The position numbers were made by a program, and so were the translations under genes. Below, in pieces: positions 1 to 8,424 of a stretch of 64,000 nt of DNA; the first letter of the stretch is position 1, and each line of letters starts with the position of its first letter. The stretch covers positions 60,340 through 124,339 of the forward strand of contig CAZUGO010000020.1 in NCBI GenBank assembly GCA_964619935.1, given 5' to 3'. The notes beneath the pieces were generated by a model. The model did not search any database. It worked only from the letters and a program-made list of their open reading frames with translations, and was not told the origin of the DNA. This DNA is from CAZUGO01 sp964619935. Its GTDB lineage: Bacteria; Planctomycetota; Phycisphaerae; UBA1845; CAIVHJ01.

Positions 1-1
1 C

Positions 2-391
2 GGTCTCATTGCCGGCTGGATTTTGGGTCTGCTGACCGACCTGGCCAGCGTCGAACGGCTGGGCATCGTGTCCCTGGTGTACGGGGTGACGGCGCTGGTC
101 ATTTGGCTGATTCGCGACCTGGTGTTCGTGAAGCACCCGCTGACCCATTTCTTCGTCACGGCGGTGTTCTGCTTCTGGGCCCATTTCGCCCTGCGTCTTT
201 ATGACAAACTGAGCTATGATAATCAGGAATCCTTGATCAGCCTGGGAGTGCTCAGTGGACTCACCGCGGTGTACACCGGGTTGTGGGCGGTGCTGATCCA
301 CGGCGGGCTGCTCAAGGTCGCGGGCCCGTTGGGGCTCCGCGCCGCCAGTGGCCCAAACGATCACGCGCGGATGGGAGGCGTCCGTGTTTGA
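2..391 (+). CDS. mreD: Rod shape-determining protein MreD, 5'-truncated by window edge
   Basis: C-terminal 129 residues of a small polytopic inner-membrane protein; the reading frame is open to the first bases of the window, so the true start lies outside. The visible part opens with GLIAGWILGLLTDL, which matches the conserved Gly-rich helix and LxxD motif of MreD, followed by at least three more hydrophobic segments. MreD is a membrane partner of MreC and the elongasome. The assignment is strongly supported by the next two genes, a class B PBP2 and RodA, in the classical mreCD-mrdA-rodA order. The last 8 bases overlap the chosen start of the PBP2 gene. Confidence 0.85.
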   Translation, partial: GLIAGWILGLLTDLASVERLGIVSLVYGVTALVIWLIRDLVFVKHPLTHFFVTAVFCFWAHFALRLYDKLSYDNQESLISLGVLSGLTAVYTGLWAVLIHGGLLKVAGPLGLRAASGPNDHARMGGVRV

Positions 392-2753
392 AGAACGCCT
401 GCGAATTGTGTTCATCCTGTTTTCGGCTTGCTGGCTGGTGGTGACCCTGCGGTTGTTCCAGTTGCAGGTGGTCCAGGCGGATCATTACCAGCAGCTTGCC
501 GAGGATCGACTGGTCCGGGGCACCCGCATCCTGGCCCCCATTCGCGGTCGGCTGCTGGATCGCAAGGATCGGGTGCTCGCATCAGACGAACCGTCCTGGG
601 GCATCGCCCTGCATTACGGACTGCTGGCCAATGATCCGGCGTTCTTCGCACAACTGGCGGATCGCATCCGGGGCGATCGCTCCTTCCTGCGGCTTCAGGC
701 CCGCCGAATCGAGGAGCGCTTGGGCACCGACGAGGGTCTGTCTGCCGATGAACTGGCGGTCGCTTATGCGGCCCGCATCGACGCCGATTGGGTCCGGGCC
801 CAGTACGCCGAACTCATCGACCTGCTGGCCGCCCGGTTCGCCGGGGTCACGCCGCAGGAGCTGACCGCCGAGGTCCAGGAGCACATCGACCGCATCCAGC
901 GCTGGAAGGAGGCCTACGTCGCGCAGCATCGACTGCCCGGTCACGAGGCCGACCAACCGCTGATCCGTGAGGAAACCGGCTGTGTGCCGGTGGTCGGGGG
1001 CCTGAATCACGAACAGCACATTGACGCCCAACTGCTGTTCATGGACCGCTATCCCTGGCTGCTGCAGACCGGGGCGGCGGAGCTTCGCGACTCGCGGCGG
1101 CGCCTGTATCACGACGCCGACGCCATGGCCCAGGTGCTGGGCCACCTGCGCGAGGTCTCAGCGGCGGACATCGCTGAGTACCCCTACCAGCAGGGCGGCC
1201 GGGTGGTCCATCGCGACGGCTACGAGGGACGGGATTGGATCGGGGCCCGCGGTGCTGAGCTGATGTGCGAATCGCAGTTGCGTGGCCAGCGCGGATTTCT
1301 GCGGGTGTTCTACGACGACCGGCCGCCCGAACGGCTCGACCCCGAGCACGGCGGTGACGTGCGCCTGAGCCTGGACCACGACCTGCAACGGGCGATCTTC
1401 GCCGAATTGGAGCGCACCGTGACGGCGGTCAGCGACGACCATGCCCGCCAGGCCGGCTTCAGCACGCCGATCTCGCCGGCGGGCGGCGGCAGCGTGGTGG
1501 TGCTGGACGTGGCGACGCGGGAAGTCCTGGCCCTGGTCAGCTACCCGAGTTACGACCCCAATCACTATTACGATCTGGTGACGAGCTTGGCCAGCGACGT
1601 GCGCCGCTACCCGCTGCACTTCCGGGCCGTGTACAGTGCGTACGAACCGGGATCGATCGTCAAGCCCATCACCGTGGCCGCCGCCCACGGCGCCGGGTTG
1701 ATCGATGAACACACCCTGCTGGAATGCCAGGGCAAGCTGTTTCCCGATGATCCCCGGCCGGCCTTTCGCTGCTGGCGCCCGCAAGGCAGCGATCAGCCCA
1801 TGCACCACGGGCAAATCACCAGCGAGCAGGCCATCAAGGGCAGTTGCAACGTGTTTTGTTACCAGTTGGGCCGGTTGTTCTGCGAGCGCAGCGGCAGCAG
1901 TCAGATGGGCGTGCAGCGGATGTGCGAATGGTTGGACCTGTTCGGTGTCGGGCGGCACACCGGCACCGGACTGCAGGAAGAGCGCCAGGGCATTCTGCCG
2001 ACGCCACACTACCTGGCCACGGTCAAGAATCGAGCCGTGAATCCGGCAGACGCCCGGTTCTATGCCATCGGTCAGGCCGAGCTGCAGGTCACCCCGATTC
2101 AAGCCGCCAACATCGCGGCCATCTACGCGTCCGGCGAGAATCGGGCCCTGACGATCGTGCACGACGATCCCCGGCAGCGGCCGGTGGCCCGGTTGCCGGT
2201 GGCGCCGGGCGTCTGGCAGATCGTGCGCCGCGGCATGTTCGCCGTGGTCAACGAGCCGGGGGGGACGGCCCGGCATTATGCCCACCTGGAGGATCCCAAC
2301 TACGTGCTCTGCGGCAAGAGCGGCAGTGCCGAGACCCGGCGCTGGGTCACCGACTACCGGGTGCAGTATCGCCTCCACGAGGAGCTGCACTCCGTGGTCG
2401 TGCAGGCCGACAATCAGGCCACCGCCGCCCGCGAATTCCGCCGGGTGGTGACCGAGCCCGAGGCGACGGTGGTCGACTACACCCCCGTTGGATTCTGGCC
2501 CCCTCACGAGCAGGTGGACGGCCGCAAGTTCTCGCACGCCTGGTTTATTGCCTTCATTCAGCCGCGGCGGTCGGACGGTGGTCCGGACTGGTCGGCCACG
2601 GCCCGCGTGGCCATCGCCGCACTGGTGGAGTTCGGCGGCAGCGGCGGCGCGACCTCCGGGACACTGTGCAAGCAGGTGGCCCGGCTGATCATCGACCAGT
2701 TTCCCGAGCTGGTTGCCGAGCGCACGGTGCGCATCAGTCAGGGGCCGCAATGA
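384..2753 (+). CDS. mrdA: Penicillin-binding protein 2 (elongasome transpeptidase)
   Basis: Class B PBP, 789 aa, that cross-links peptidoglycan during cell elongation together with RodA. One N-terminal membrane anchor (about residues 8-30) is followed by a PBP dimerisation domain and a C-terminal transpeptidase domain. Active-site motifs are visible: SIVK with nucleophile Ser424, SCN at Ser487, and KSG at 645-647, where the family usually has KTG. It is longer than the roughly 630 residues of the E. coli enzyme, with extra sequence before the transpeptidase domain and near the C-terminus. I chose GTG at 384 because GGGAGG (373-378) lies 5 nt upstream; an upstream GTG at 348 in the same frame is possible. 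It overlaps rodA by the 4-base ATGA. Confidence 0.9.
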   Translation: MFEERLRIVFILFSACWLVVTLRLFQLQVVQADHYQQLAEDRLVRGTRILAPIRGRLLDRKDRVLASDEPSWGIALHYGLLANDPAFFAQLADRIRGDRSFLRLQARRIEERLGTDEGLSADELAVAYAARIDADWVRAQYAELIDLLAARFAGVTPQELTAEVQEHIDRIQRWKEAYVAQHRLPGHEADQPLIREETGCVPVVGGLNHEQHIDAQLLFMDRYPWLLQTGAAELRDSRRRLYHDADAMAQVLGHLREVSAADIAEYPYQQGGRVVHRDGYEGRDWIGARGAELMCESQLRGQRGFLRVFYDDRPPERLDPEHGGDVRLSLDHDLQRAIFAELERTVTAVSDDHARQAGFSTPISPAGGGSVVVLDVATREVLALVSYPSYDPNHYYDLVTSLASDVRRYPLHFRAVYSAYEPGSIVKPITVAAAHGAGLIDEHTLLECQGKLFPDDPRPAFRCWRPQGSDQPMHHGQITSEQAIKGSCNVFCYQLGRLFCERSGSSQMGVQRMCEWLDLFGVGRHTGTGLQEERQGILPTPHYLATVKNRAVNPADARFYAIGQAELQVTPIQAANIAAIYASGENRALTIVHDDPRQRPVARLPVAPGVWQIVRRGMFAVVNEPGGTARHYAHLEDPNYVLCGKSGSAETRRWVTDYRVQYRLHEELHSVVVQADNQATAAREFRRVVTEPEATVVDYTPVGFWPPHEQVDGRKFSHAWFIAFIQPRRSDGGPDWSATARVAIAALVEFGGSGGATSGTLCKQVARLIIDQFPELVAERTVRISQGPQ

Positions 2754-3991
2754 AACGTCGGCTGTTGGCGCTGACCTATCCGGGGTGGGCGATTCTGGCG
2801 GCAGCGCTGGCCCTGTGCCTGCTGGGTGTGCTGTGCATCTTCGCCGCCGATCCGACCCCGCTGGGCCTCGGCCACGCCGGGGTCAGACAGATGATTCTGA
2901 TCGCGGTCTCCATGGGGTTGGGCCTGGTGCTGTTGCGGATCGGCTACCAGCAACTGGGACGGGTGGCCTACCTGTTGTTTGGCGCGGGCCTGGCCCTGCT
3001 GGTGGTCATGGTGGTGGCCCGGCTGGTCGGCTCGCTGCCCCTGATTCGTCCCATCAAGAGCACCTACCGCTGGATTCAATTTCCCGGATTCGCCCTGCAG
3101 CCTTCGGAGGTCATGAAGGTGGCCTACGTGGTCGGGCTCGCCTGGTTCCTTCGGCATCGCGACAACGTGCGGCGATTCAGCGGCCTGCTCGGTCCGTTTG
3201 CCCTGACGATCATCCCGATGTGCCTGGTGCTGCTGCAGCCTGATTTGGGGACGGCGCTGCTGCTGATGCCCGTGTTGTTTGTGATGCTGTTCGCCGCGGG
3301 GGCCCGGCTGCGTCACTTTGCGATCATCGTGCTGTTGGCCCTGGTCAGCGTTCCGGTGTTGTGGCTCAAGATTCTGGAGCCGTACCAGAAGGATCGCATC
3401 GCGGGTCTGCTGCTGCAGTCCAGCGTGATTCGTGAACGGGTTCTGGAAGACCCGCAGGCCTGGGCCTGGCTGTGTCGCGCCGAAGCCGCACAGCATTGGG
3501 AGCAGCGCAGCGGGTACCAGCTCATCGGGTCGCTGGGCGCCCTGGGCAACGGTGGTTTCACCGGCCGCGGCTGGCGCCAGGGGACCTATGTGCGCTACGA
3601 TTTTCTGCCGGCCAAGCAGAACGACTTCATCTTTGCAATCATCGGTGAGCAGTGGGGGTTCCTGGGGTGTGTGGGGGTGTTGTGTTGTTTCGGGGTGATC
3701 CTGCTGGCCGGCTTGGAGATCGCGGTGCGCACGCCCGATCCTTTCGGCCGGCTGCTGGCGGTCGGTGTGGTCGCGCTCTTCGCCACGCAGACGCTGATCA
3801 ACGTGGGCATGACCATGGGGCTGACGCCGATCACCGGGATGAACTTGCCGTTCGTCAGTTCCGGCGGGAGCAACTCGGTGGCCAACTTCCTGCTGGTGTC
3901 CCTGGTGATCAACGTGTCCCAGAATCGGCCGTTCCTGCTGGCCCGCAAGCCGTTCGAGGGGGGTGAGCCGCAGTATGTCGGTGCGCGTTGA
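2750..3991 (+). CDS. rodA: RodA, SEDS-family peptidoglycan glycosyltransferase
   Basis: Polytopic membrane protein of 413 aa that polymerises lipid II with the partner PBP2 encoded just upstream. About ten hydrophobic segments are visible. SEDS signatures include STYRWIQFPGFALQPSE, LLQPDLGTALLL, the loop motif YDFLPAKQNDFIFAIIGEQ, and the C-terminal TGMNLPFVSSGGSN. The length is normal for RodA. The ATG at 2750 overlaps the PBP2 stop as ATGA, so translational coupling is likely. The C-terminal 17 bases overlap the start of the next gene. RodA rather than FtsW is preferred from the mreD-mrdA context. Confidence 0.92.
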   Translation: MKRRLLALTYPGWAILAAALALCLLGVLCIFAADPTPLGLGHAGVRQMILIAVSMGLGLVLLRIGYQQLGRVAYLLFGAGLALLVVMVVARLVGSLPLIRPIKSTYRWIQFPGFALQPSEVMKVAYVVGLAWFLRHRDNVRRFSGLLGPFALTIIPMCLVLLQPDLGTALLLMPVLFVMLFAAGARLRHFAIIVLLALVSVPVLWLKILEPYQKDRIAGLLLQSSVIRERVLEDPQAWAWLCRAEAAQHWEQRSGYQLIGSLGALGNGGFTGRGWRQGTYVRYDFLPAKQNDFIFAIIGEQWGFLGCVGVLCCFGVILLAGLEIAVRTPDPFGRLLAVGVVALFATQTLINVGMTMGLTPITGMNLPFVSSGGSNSVANFLLVSLVINVSQNRPFLLARKPFEGGEPQYVGAR

Positions 3992-4649
3992 CATCGTCAG
4001 CGTGGGCACGCTGAGCCGCAATCGCTTTTGGCGGGAGCGGCGGTCCATGCGTCCGGCCCATGCCACGACCACGCTGCTGCGCGACGGCGGTGACGCCGTG
4101 CTGGTCGACCCCTCGCTGCCGGAAGCCATCCTGCGGCAGCGGCTCGATGAGCGCACCGGGCTGACGCCCGAACAGGTCAATGTCGTGTTCCTGACCAACT
4201 TCCGGCCGATTCATCGCCGGGGCCTGGCGCTGTTCCCGCGGGCCACCTGGCTGATGGATGAACGAGAACTGCAGGCCATGGGGGACTTCTTGAACGGGGT
4301 GGCCGGAGCCGCCGAAGCCCGTGGCGAGCCGGTGGATCCCCTGGTCGAAGCGGAGTTGACCCTGTTGCAACGGATCGCCGCGGCCCCGTCCCACCTCACC
4401 GAACATGTCCATCTGTTTCCCACGCCCGGAGCGACGCCGGGGTCGGCCAGCCTGCTGGCGCTGCAGGGCGAGCGCACCCTGGCGGTGTGCGGTGACGCCA
4501 TCGTCACCCGCGAGTACTTCGACCGCCGGCAGGTGTTCGAACAGCACAGCGATGCCGAGGCCGCCCTCCAGGCCGTCACGGAGTTGTGCGAGATTGCCGA
4601 CGTGCTGATTCCCGGGCACGGCGACATGATCTTGAACCTGGGTTGGTGA
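3975..4649 (+). CDS. Metallo-beta-lactamase-fold protein lacking the metal ligands
   Basis: 224 aa with the overall order of a metallo-beta-lactamase fold hydrolase: a strand-rich N-terminus (ATTTLLRDGGDAVLVDPSL), a position equivalent to the HxHxDH loop, a TPGxTPGS turn, GDAIVT and a terminal IPGHGD. The metal site looks lost: HxHxDH reads TNFRPIHRRG, keeping only the last His, and the His of TPGHTPGS is Ala (TPGATPGS). The GD and GHGD elements remain. It is probably not a normal Zn hydrolase; a structural or ligand-binding role is inferred. ATG at 3975 follows a G-rich ribosome-binding region (GAGGGGGGTGAG) and overlaps rodA by 17 bases. An in-frame GTG at 3963 is the alternative. Confidence 0.7.
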   Translation: MSVRVDIVSVGTLSRNRFWRERRSMRPAHATTTLLRDGGDAVLVDPSLPEAILRQRLDERTGLTPEQVNVVFLTNFRPIHRRGLALFPRATWLMDERELQAMGDFLNGVAGAAEARGEPVDPLVEAELTLLQRIAAAPSHLTEHVHLFPTPGATPGSASLLALQGERTLAVCGDAIVTREYFDRRQVFEQHSDAEAALQAVTELCEIADVLIPGHGDMILNLGW

Positions 4650-4769
4650 CTGCCGTCCGCCTTCGTTGACACCGTGCGCCGCCGAAGATACGCTTTGACT
4701 TGCGGTTTGGCGGCAGCCGCGCTGGGCGGGTGCCGACGGGGACCGCAGCATGCCAACCCTGGGTCTGCC

Positions 4770-5162
4770 ATGGATGTCCGGATGGATCTGTCGCGGATCA
4801 TCATCCGCGAGAATGATGATCAGCAGATTATCGTCCTCAGCGAGCGCGACGGTGACCGCCAGTTTCCGATCGTCATCGGGAACTTCGAAGGCTGGTCCAT
4901 TGATCGGCGGGTCCGGGGGGTGGAATCGGCTCGGCCGCTGACCCACGACCTGATGGCCGATGTCATCGACAAGCTGAATGGCGAACTGGAGAGAATCGTG
5001 ATCCACGATCTCCGCGACCATACCTTTTTTGCCAAGCTGGTGATCCGGCAACAGGGCCAACTCATCGAGGTCGATGCCCGACCGTCCGATGCCATCGCCC
5101 TGGGAGTGACCAGCGAAACCCCGCTGTACGTCTCAGAGAGTGTACTTCGCGTTGTGTGCTGA
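4770..5162 (+). CDS. Bifunctional nuclease (BFN, DUF151) domain protein
   Basis: 130 aa with a full BFN domain: RIIIRENDDQQIIVLSERDG, FPIVIGNFEGWSIDR, then a long helix and VDARPSDAIALGV near the end. The family is small and nearly always cytosolic; nuclease activity is reported for some members, but the cellular role is unsettled. ATG at 4770 gives the usual family N-terminus. The same frame is open back to GTG 4674, which would add an Arg-rich n-region, a hydrophobic stretch and LGGC, a credible lipobox; the longer form would be a lipoprotein. Neither start has a clear ribosome-binding site. The 3' end overlaps the next gene by 23 bases, suggesting coupling. Confidence 0.8.
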   Translation: MDVRMDLSRIIIRENDDQQIIVLSERDGDRQFPIVIGNFEGWSIDRRVRGVESARPLTHDLMADVIDKLNGELERIVIHDLRDHTFFAKLVIRQQGQLIEVDARPSDAIALGVTSETPLYVSESVLRVVC

Positions 5163-6696
5163 ATTGCCCGCAGTTGTGCTGATTGCGGTTACCGCCCTGA
5201 GCCCGGGGGCGTCGCCGCCAGCGGCGGACTTGCAGGCCCGTTATGAGGCCGCAGAAGCCCGGCTGGGCGCCGGGGATGCGCCGCCGGAGACCTGGGTCGA
5301 GATCCTGGAGGTGCTCTACCGCCTGGATCGGCCGCTGCAGGCCCTGGGCGCCGCCCGGGTGGCGGCCGCGGAACCCGGCGGCGGGCCGCGCCTGACCGGC
5401 GCGATCGCCAGGGCCGAGTACCGCGCCGGGTTTCTTGACGAGGCCGCCAACCGCCTGGATCCCGAACCGGCGGACGCGGTGGCCCTGCTGATCCTGTCCA
5501 AGCTGCTGCTCTCCGAGGGCCGGCACCCGGCGGCTTTGGCGGCGGCCGTCCGCGGGCTGCAATTCGCGCCTGATGATGCCGAACTGCTGTATCAAGCCGG
5601 CCTGGTGAGCGCCGCTGTGGATCGTCACCAAGCCGCCCTGGAGTTCTTCGCCCGGGCGGAGCAGGGCGCCGTGGGATCGGCCGGCTATCCTTACGAGCGC
5701 ATTCGCCGGCGGGCGGCGGGACGGTTGCTGTTATGCCGGGCGGCCAAAGGAGCGCTCAACCATCTGGCAACACCCGGGGTGGCCGACTTCACGCTGGGCG
5801 GTCCGCTGCAACTGCCCGTGGTGCAGGTGCGTCTCGGGGCACACGGCCCGGTCGCAATGGTGCTGGACCTGGGCGGCAGCCCCAGCGTCAGCCTGGACCG
5901 CCGGGTGGCCGAGTCCCTCGGCCTCACCCTGCTGGGCCCGGCGACCCTGCACGACATCACCGGGGGAACCTCAGCAACGCACTGGACCGTCGTGGACTCG
6001 GTGGGCGTCGGCTCCTGCATCCTCAGCCAGGTCGTGGGGCAGGTTTATGACTTCGATGACCAGCACCTCCCGGGGATCAAGGGCGTCCTGGGCGCCGGCG
6101 TGTTTGGCGAGGGCCGCGTGGTGGTGGACTTCGAGCGCCAGACCCTCGAGGTCACCGCGGCCGGTTCCGCGGCTGCGCCCGGCCCGTCGACCGCAGGGCA
6201 TACCCCGCTCAAGGTTCGCTTCATCTCCGGGGACCAGGCACTGCTCCGGGTGCAGTTGGAAGATCGCACGGTCAACGGGGTGTTCGACATGGGGACGCCG
6301 GTGACGGGCTTCTCGACCCGCCTGCTGGAGGAGCTGGCCGGCGCCGAGCAGATCGCGGCCCTGCCCCTGGGTGACGTCGACGGTACCGTGACCCAGCGGG
6401 CGATTCCCTTTCGCCTGGGCCGGCGGGCGTTCGCTCAGGCCCGGGCGGTGGGTTTGCCGTTTATCGGCGGCGCCACCAGCAGCGACCTCGGGCTGCAGAT
6501 TGACGTCATTCTGGGATGGAACGTCTTTCGGCAGATGCGGCGACTGACGGTTCAGGCCCGCACCAATGATGTCATTATCGACTGGCACACCACCACCGGG
6601 CCCACGACCCCCGCGGCACCGTCCGGCGATCCCGCGTTGCCGGACGGCCCGCCGGATCAGGAGCGCCGCGACAGCGCCGGCTCGCCCAAACCGTAA
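5140..6696 (+). CDS. Exported retropepsin-like protein with TPR-like N-terminus
   Basis: 518 aa. An N-terminal hydrophobic stretch followed by Ala/Pro-rich sequence looks like a signal peptide. Residues about 30-200 are helical and Ala-rich with TPR-like spacing. The C-terminal part contains two aspartyl-protease-like half domains: VAMVLDLGGSPSVSL and, about 130 residues later, GVFDMGTPVTGFS. Each keeps the Asp and the following Gly of the DTG motif, but Thr is replaced (DLG, DMG). Proteolysis is therefore uncertain; a two-lobed peptide-binding fold is likely. The GTG start overlaps the BFN gene, and the 3' end overlaps the converging regulator gene by 40 bases. Confidence 0.65.
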   Translation: MYFALCAELPAVVLIAVTALSPGASPPAADLQARYEAAEARLGAGDAPPETWVEILEVLYRLDRPLQALGAARVAAAEPGGGPRLTGAIARAEYRAGFLDEAANRLDPEPADAVALLILSKLLLSEGRHPAALAAAVRGLQFAPDDAELLYQAGLVSAAVDRHQAALEFFARAEQGAVGSAGYPYERIRRRAAGRLLLCRAAKGALNHLATPGVADFTLGGPLQLPVVQVRLGAHGPVAMVLDLGGSPSVSLDRRVAESLGLTLLGPATLHDITGGTSATHWTVVDSVGVGSCILSQVVGQVYDFDDQHLPGIKGVLGAGVFGEGRVVVDFERQTLEVTAAGSAAAPGPSTAGHTPLKVRFISGDQALLRVQLEDRTVNGVFDMGTPVTGFSTRLLEELAGAEQIAALPLGDVDGTVTQRAIPFRLGRRAFAQARAVGLPFIGGATSSDLGLQIDVILGWNVFRQMRRLTVQARTNDVIIDWHTTTGPTTPAAPSGDPALPDGPPDQERRDSAGSPKP

Positions 6697-8042
6697 CGTT
6701 TCATTTTTTTGTACAGCGTGGTGCGGTTGATTTGCAGGGCTTCGGCGGTTGCCTGGCGATTCCAGTTGTGGGCCTTGAGGGCCGCTTCGATGATCAGCCG
6801 TTCCGGCTCCTCGAGCGCTTTTTGCAGGGACTGCAACTCGAGACCGTCGGGATGTTGCGGCAGCGCCGGCAGCGGCTTCATGTGGGGCGGGAGGTCGTCG
6901 ACCCCCAGGATGGAAGTCTTGCTCAGCACGACGGCCCGCTCGATGACGTTCTCCAACTCGCGGACGTTCCCCGGCCAGCGGTAGCCGTGCATGACGTGCA
7001 GGGCGTGTTCGTCGATCGAGCGGACGCGCTTGTGGAACTCCCGGTTGTACTTCTCGAGAAAGTGCTGGGCCAAGAGGCCGATGTCGCTGAGGCGGTGGGC
7101 CAGCGGCGGCAGGGCGATGTTCACCACGTTGATCCGGTAGTAAAGATCGCGCCGGAAACGGCCCACCTGCACTTCGCGATCCAGATCAACATTGGTGGCC
7201 AGGATCACCCGGACGTCGACACTGCGGGTGGTGTTGCTACCCACCGGCTCGAACTGCCGCTCCTGGAGCACGCGCAACAGCTTGACCTGCAGGCCGGCGG
7301 ATGCCGCCGCGATCTCGTCCAGAAACAGAGTCCCGCCGTCGGCCGCGGCGAACTTGCCTTCCTTGTCCTGCACGGCGCCGGTGAAGGCCCCCCGGGCATG
7401 CCCGAACAGCTCGCTTTCCAGGAGGGCTTCGGGAATCGCGCCGCAGTTGACCTCCACAAACGGTGCTTCATGCCGGGTGCTCTTGTGGTGCAGGGCCCGG
7501 GCGATCAGGCTCTTGCCGGTCCCCGATTCGCCGGTGATCAGCACGTTGACCCGCGAGTCGGCTACGGTCTCGATCAGGTCGAAGACCTTGGCCATCTTGT
7601 AGTCCTGGCCGACGATGTTCCCGAACACCTGGCGGTCGTGCAGTTGGGCCCGCAGCACCTGGTTTTCGCTGATCAGTGCCTGCTGCTGCAGGGCGCGCTC
7701 GACGGTCAGCTTGATTTCTTCATCGATGATCGGCTTGGTCAGGTAGTCATAGGCGCCCAGCTTGATGGCATCGACGGCGCTCTCAATGGTGCCGTACGCG
7801 GTGATCAGGATGGTCACCACGTCCGGGTGTCGCTGCCCGAGCGCCCGCAGCAGCTCGAAGCCGTGGGAATCCGGCAAGTTCACCTCGCTGATGACCACCT
7901 GGAAGCGACCCTGTTCCAATCGTTCCAGGGCGTGATCCAGCCGGTCGGCGGTCTTCGTCTGATAGCCGGTGTGCTGCAGCAGCTCTGACAGCGAGTCACG
8001 GACGATGCTGTCGCCATCAACGATCAGGATTCGTGGACACAT
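6657..8042 (-). CDS. NtrC-family sigma-54 response regulator with Glu at the phospho-site
   Basis: 461 aa with the three NtrC-family domains: receiver (about 1-120), AAA+ sigma-54 interaction domain, and C-terminal Fis-type helix-turn-helix (NWNRQATAEALQINRTTLYK). The ATPase has Walker A GESGTGKS, the sigma-54 contact motif GAFTGA and GGTLFLDE. In the receiver Thr81 and Lys103 (LTKP) are normal, but the position after VVIS that carries the phospho-accepting Asp is Glu53 (ISEVNLP), and the acidic pair reads DGD. Constitutive, phosphomimetic-like activity is inferred. No histidine kinase gene is adjacent. ATG at 8042 begins the receiver domain; the frame is open further upstream without coding features. 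It is transcribed divergently from ald. Confidence 0.9.
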   Translation of the reverse strand: MCPRILIVDGDSIVRDSLSELLQHTGYQTKTADRLDHALERLEQGRFQVVISEVNLPDSHGFELLRALGQRHPDVVTILITAYGTIESAVDAIKLGAYDYLTKPIIDEEIKLTVERALQQQALISENQVLRAQLHDRQVFGNIVGQDYKMAKVFDLIETVADSRVNVLITGESGTGKSLIARALHHKSTRHEAPFVEVNCGAIPEALLESELFGHARGAFTGAVQDKEGKFAAADGGTLFLDEIAAASAGLQVKLLRVLQERQFEPVGSNTTRSVDVRVILATNVDLDREVQVGRFRRDLYYRINVVNIALPPLAHRLSDIGLLAQHFLEKYNREFHKRVRSIDEHALHVMHGYRWPGNVRELENVIERAVVLSKTSILGVDDLPPHMKPLPALPQHPDGLELQSLQKALEEPERLIIEAALKAHNWNRQATAEALQINRTTLYKKMKRYGLGEPALSRRS

Positions 8043-8154
8043 GCTGGACAGCGCTTCTCCTTGCCGCCGCCAACGGGGCGCGGAACGCCATGGCGGCCAT
8101 GCATTGCAAGCACGCGCTGGATGCAGCGGTGCCATTCTGTTTATCGGCCAGGGC

Positions 8155-8173
8155 GACGATTCGCTGAATCGTC
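8155..8173. promoter_or_regulatory. Perfect 8-bp inverted repeat, possible operator
   Basis: GACGATTC-GCT-GAATCGTC is a perfect 8-bp palindrome with a 3-bp spacer in the 382-base divergent intergenic region, about 115 bases upstream of the sigma-54 regulator start. The position and symmetry suit a dimeric regulator, perhaps autoregulation by the Fis-type HTH protein. This is inference; no second copy was seen. No other gene was recognised between 8043 and 8424. Confidence 0.35.
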
Positions 8174-8291
8174 CTGATTCGGCGGTTTCCGTTGCGGGGC
8201 GACCTTGCGGGCTGGGACTGGATGCCCATCGACGTCCGCGAGGCCCCCAATGCCCTCCGAAGGCACCGAAGGCCCGAAGGCCTCACCGGAT

Positions 8292-8320
8292 TTGCGTTGC
8301 CTATGGGCGCCAACTATATT
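8292..8320 (+). promoter_or_regulatory. Candidate sigma-70-type promoter for ald
   Basis: TTGCGT (8292-8297) and TATATT (8315-8320) are separated by 17 bp, about 105 bases upstream of the ald start. The -10 box matches 5 of 6 consensus positions and the -35 box 3 of 6. The -10 lies inside an imperfect inverted repeat (GCGCCAA/TTGGTGC), so an overlapping operator is possible. Confidence 0.4.
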
Positions 8321-8424
8321 GGTGCGCTGCGAGCGCGCGGCTCGCGGAGGACTCGGGCGGCTCGGCGGTCATCGGCCCGCGGGCCGGACGGTCCGCGAAC
8401 CGCGGGGTACGGAGGAACGACCGG

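Noticed and set aside
8090..8106. Sigma-54 promoter (TGGC...TTGC) upstream of the regulator
   Set aside because: The GG and GC elements are 12 bp apart rather than the required 10.
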